Source of the DNA: Bos javanicus
Lineage: Eukaryota; Chordata; Mammalia; Artiodactyla; Bovidae
Reading direction: 5' to 3'
DNA: 64,000 bases
Assembly: GCF_032452875.1 (NCBI RefSeq)
Contig: NW_026893631.1
Coordinates: 744,001-808,000, forward strand
The notes under the pieces were generated by a model that saw only the letters and a list, made by a program, of their open reading frames with translations, did not search any database and was not told the DNA's origin. A program made the position numbers and the translations under genes. Below are positions 61,524-64,000 of the stretch, piece after piece. Within the stretch, counting starts at the first letter, position 1, and each line of letters begins with the position of its first letter.

Positions 61524-64000
61524 TGGTACCTACGTGATCATTGCATGATCAGCCACGTGATCAGTGCATGATAGCCACGTGATCAGTGCATGATCAGTTA
61601 CGTGATCAGTGCATGATCAGCCACGTGATCAGTGCATGATGCCACGTGATCAGTGCATGATCAGTCACGTGATCAGTGTGTGATCAGCCACGTGATCAGT
61701 GCATGATCAGCCACGTGATCAGTGCATGATAGCCACGTGATCAGTGCATGATCAGTCACGTGATAGTGTGTGATCAGCCACGTGATCAGTGCATGATCAG
61801 CCACGTGATCAGTGCATGATCAATTACGTGATCAGTGCATGATCAGTCACGTGACCAGTACATGGTTGCTACGTGATCATTGCATGATCAGCCACGTGAG
61901 CAGTGCATGATAGCCACGTGATCAGTGCATGATCAGTCACGTGATCAGTGCATGATCAGTCACTGATCAGTGCATGATCATTTACGTGATCAGTGCATGA
62001 TCAGTCACGTGACCAGTATATGGTAGCTACGTGATCATTGCATGATCAGCCACGTGATCAGTGCATGATAGCCACGTGATCAGTGCATGATCAGTTACGT
62101 GATCAGTGCATGATCAGCCACGTGATCAGTGCATGAGTGCCACGTGATCAGTGCATGATCAGTCACGTGACAGTGTGTGATCAGCCACGTGATCAGTGCA
62201 TGATCAGCCACGTGATCAGTGCATGATCAGTCACGTGATCAGTGCATGATCATCCACGTGATCAGTGCATGATCAGTCACGTGATCAGTGCATGATCAGA
62301 CGTGATCAGTGCATGATCAGTCACGTGATCAGTGCATGATAGCCACGTGATCAGTGCATGATCAGTCACGTGATCAGTGCATGATCAGCCACGTGATCAG
62401 TGCATGATCAGTCACGTGATCAGTGCATGATCAGCCACGTGATCAGTGCATGATAGCCACGTGATCAGTGCATGATCAGTCACGTGATAGTGTGTGATCA
62501 GCCACGTGATCAGTGCATGATGAGTCACGTGATCAGTGCATGATCAATTACGTGATCAGTGCATGATCAGTCACGTGACCAGTAAATGGATGCTACGTGA
62601 TCATTGCATGATCAGCCACGTGATCAGTGCATGATAGCCACGTGATCAGTGCATGATCAGTCACGTGATCAGTGCATGATCAGTCACTGATCAGTGCATG
62701 ATCATTTACGTGATCAGTGCATGATCAGTCACGTGACCAGTATATGGTAGCCACGTGATCATTGCATGATCAGCCACGTGATCAGTGCATGATAGCCACG
62801 TGATGTGTGCATGATCAGTTACGTGAGCAGTGTATGATCAGCCACGTGATCAGTGCATGAGTGCCACGTGATCAGTGCATGATCAGTCACGTGACAGTGT
62901 GTGATCAGCCACGTGATCAGTGCATGATCAGCCACGTGATCAGTGCATGATAGCCACGTGATCAGTGCATGATCAGTTACGTGATCAGTGCATGATCAGC
63001 CACGTGATCAGTGCATGGTCAGACACGTGATCAGTGCATGATCAGCCACGTGATCAGTGCATGATATCCACGTGATCAGTGCATGATCAGTCACGTGATC
63101 AGTGCATGATCAGTCACGTGATCAGTGCATGATCAGCCACGTGATCAGTGCATGATCAGGCACGTGATCAGTGCATGTCCAGCCACGTGATCAGTGCATG
63201 ATAGCCACGTGATCAGTGCATGATCAGTCACGTGATCAGTGCATGATCAGTCACGTGATCAGTGCATGATCAGCCACGTGATCAGTGCATGATAGCCACG
63301 TGATCAGTGCATGATCAGTCACGTGATCAGTGTGTGATCAGCCACGTGATCAGTGCATGATCAGTCACGTGATCAGTGCATGATCAGTCACGTGATCAGT
63401 GCATGATCAGTTACGTGATCAGTGCATGATCAGCCACGTGATCAGTGCATGATAGCCACGTGATCAGTGCATGATCAGGCACGTGATCAGTGCATGTCCA
63501 GCCACGTGATCAGTGCATGATAGCCACGTGATCAGTGCATGATCAGTCACGTGATCAGTGCATGATCAGTCACGTGATCAGTGCATGATCAGCCACGTGA
63601 TCAGTGCATGATAGCCACGTGATCAGTGCATGATCAGTCACGTGATAGTGTGTGATCAGCCACGTGATCAGTGCATGATGAGCCACGTGATCAGTGCATG
63701 ATCAATTACGTGATCAGTGCATGATCAGTCACGTGACCAGTACATGGATGCTACGTGATCATTGCATGATCAGCCACGTGAGCAGTGCATGATAGCCACG
63801 TGATCAGTGCATGATCAGTCACGTGATCAGTGCATGATCAGTCACGTGAACAGTGCATGATCATTTACGTGATCTGAGCATGATCAGTCACGTGACCAGT
63901 ATATGGTAGCCACGTGATCATTGCATGACCAGCCAGGTGAGAAGTGCATGATAGCCACGTGATGTGTGCATGATCAGTTACGAGAGCAGAGTATGATCAG
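61524..64000 (+). repeat. Macro-repeat copy 4 (cut by window end)
   Basis: TCACTGATC at 61960 and GATCAGACGTG at 62294 lie 436 and 770 bp from the start, the same offsets as in copy 1. The ATATAGACGTG marker, expected near 63.9 kb, is not present before the window ends, and CAGGCACG / CATGTCCAGCC occurs twice (near 63160 and 63478), so local rearrangement has occurred. Confidence 0.85.
63870..64000 (+). repeat. Degenerating units at the right window edge
   Basis: Compared with the equivalent segment near 53830-53964, this end has six private substitutions, at 63877, 63929, 63936, 63942, 63983 and 63990. Two hit the CACGTG-type site (AGCCAGGTGA, TTACGAGAG). Such private changes are rare elsewhere in the window. 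Confidence 0.7.

Larger units (their letters stand above)
1..64000 (+). repeat. 22-23 bp E-box satellite array
   Basis: The window is one uninterrupted head-to-tail array. The unit is an 18-base core (CACGTGATCAGTGCATGA) plus a tail: TCAGT (A, 23 bp), TCAGC (B, 23 bp) or TAGC (C, 22 bp). Less common tails give TCAATTACGTG, TCATTTACGTG, TCAGTTACGTG, TCAGGCACGTG, TAGCTGCGTG, TAGCTACGTG, TATCCACGTG and GAGTGCCACGTG junctions. The core is about 48% GC with one CpG. All units seen point the same way. The array runs off both window ends, so its true length is unknown. The variant order is not random and forms higher-order repeats, as expected where unequal exchange amplifies multi-unit blocks. I do not recognise the family. 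Confidence 0.97.
46723..64000 (+). repeat. Block-free satellite stretch to the window end
   Basis: 17.3 kb of main array with no divergent block, the longest such run. It consists mostly of macro-repeats of 5.0-5.2 kb (separate entries). GTG-started minus-strand open frames at 52318-52569, 52725-52931 and 54810-55016 only reflect alternating 22/23-bp units. No gene, RNA or mobile element was seen. Confidence 0.93.

Noticed and set aside
1..64000. CRISPR array (regular 23-bp repeats).
   Set aside because: Repeats adjoin directly with no unique spacers, number in the thousands and have no cas genes nearby.
1..64000. CENP-B box or yeast-type point centromere.
   Set aside because: I saw no CENP-B box, and although CDEI-like RTCACRTG occurs in most units, there is no long AT-rich CDEII or CDEIII-like element next to it.
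1..64000. Hypoxia (RCGTG) or Ah-receptor (GCGTG) response elements.
   Set aside because: The short cores are contained in CACGTG and TGCGTG of the unit, and the flanking bases needed for the longer consensus are not met.
1..64000. The repeat being an assembly artefact.
   Set aside because: Private variants recur in fixed order at several different periods with unit-sized indels, which looks like real array evolution. Local copy number could still be wrong, and only spanning long reads would settle it.
1..64000. tRNA, rRNA, riboswitch or virus-derived sequence.
   Set aside because: All positions read as satellite units or their diverged form; nothing else remains to be assigned.

Overview
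The whole 64 kb window lies inside one satellite DNA array. I find no gene, RNA gene, transposon or CRISPR array on either strand. The basic unit is 22-23 bp: an 18-base core, CACGTGATCAGTGCATGA, followed by a short tail. The three main tails are TCAGT (type A, 23 bp), TCAGC (type B, 23 bp) and TAGC (type C, 22 bp). About 2,600-2,700 units (estimated as length divided by unit size) run head to tail in one orientation, and I saw no inversion. Such an array points to a eukaryotic, probably large, genome: pericentromeric, centromeric, subtelomeric or sex-chromosome heterochromatin. The sequence alone does not name the organism, and I do not recognise the satellite.

The array is organised at several scales. 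(1) Units group into a seven-unit higher-order repeat of 159 bp, order B-C-A-A-B-A-H, where H ends in TAGC and the next unit opens with TGCGTG or TACGTG instead of CACGTG. (2) Fourteen 'divergent blocks' of 194-243 bp look at first like inserted spacers. They are themselves ten degenerate 22-23 bp units in the same register as the satellite (14 of 23 bases match in the unit I aligned), so they are best read as an old, diverged sub-array carried along by segmental amplification. Nine are type I (243 bp) and five belong to a 4-bp-deleted type II lineage (239, 239, 239, 236 and 194 bp). (3) Segments of 2.7 kb, 4.4 kb and 5.0-5.2 kb are duplicated in tandem, each followed through private marker variants with nearly constant spacing.

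Layout: 1-36.4 kb holds 13 of the 14 blocks, 0.8-7.6 kb apart, with a 2.7 kb duplication near 11-15 kb and a 4.4 kb duplication near 17.7-26.2 kb. The stretch 36.4-46.5 kb is a block-free mixture, closed by the shortened, mosaic block 14. From 46.7 kb to the end there are no blocks, and the array is built of macro-repeats starting at about 47644, 52651, 57886 and 61524. The last 120 bases gather private substitutions, which may mean an array edge or poor sequence.

No genes work together here. If the window has a biological role, it would come from chromatin or DNA-binding properties: nearly every unit carries a CACGTG E-box (TCACGTGA in A units), two TGATCA palindromes and one CpG. That is inference. 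Short minus-strand open frames exist, but they open on GTG or TTG and arise from unit-length arithmetic, so they are not annotated as genes.
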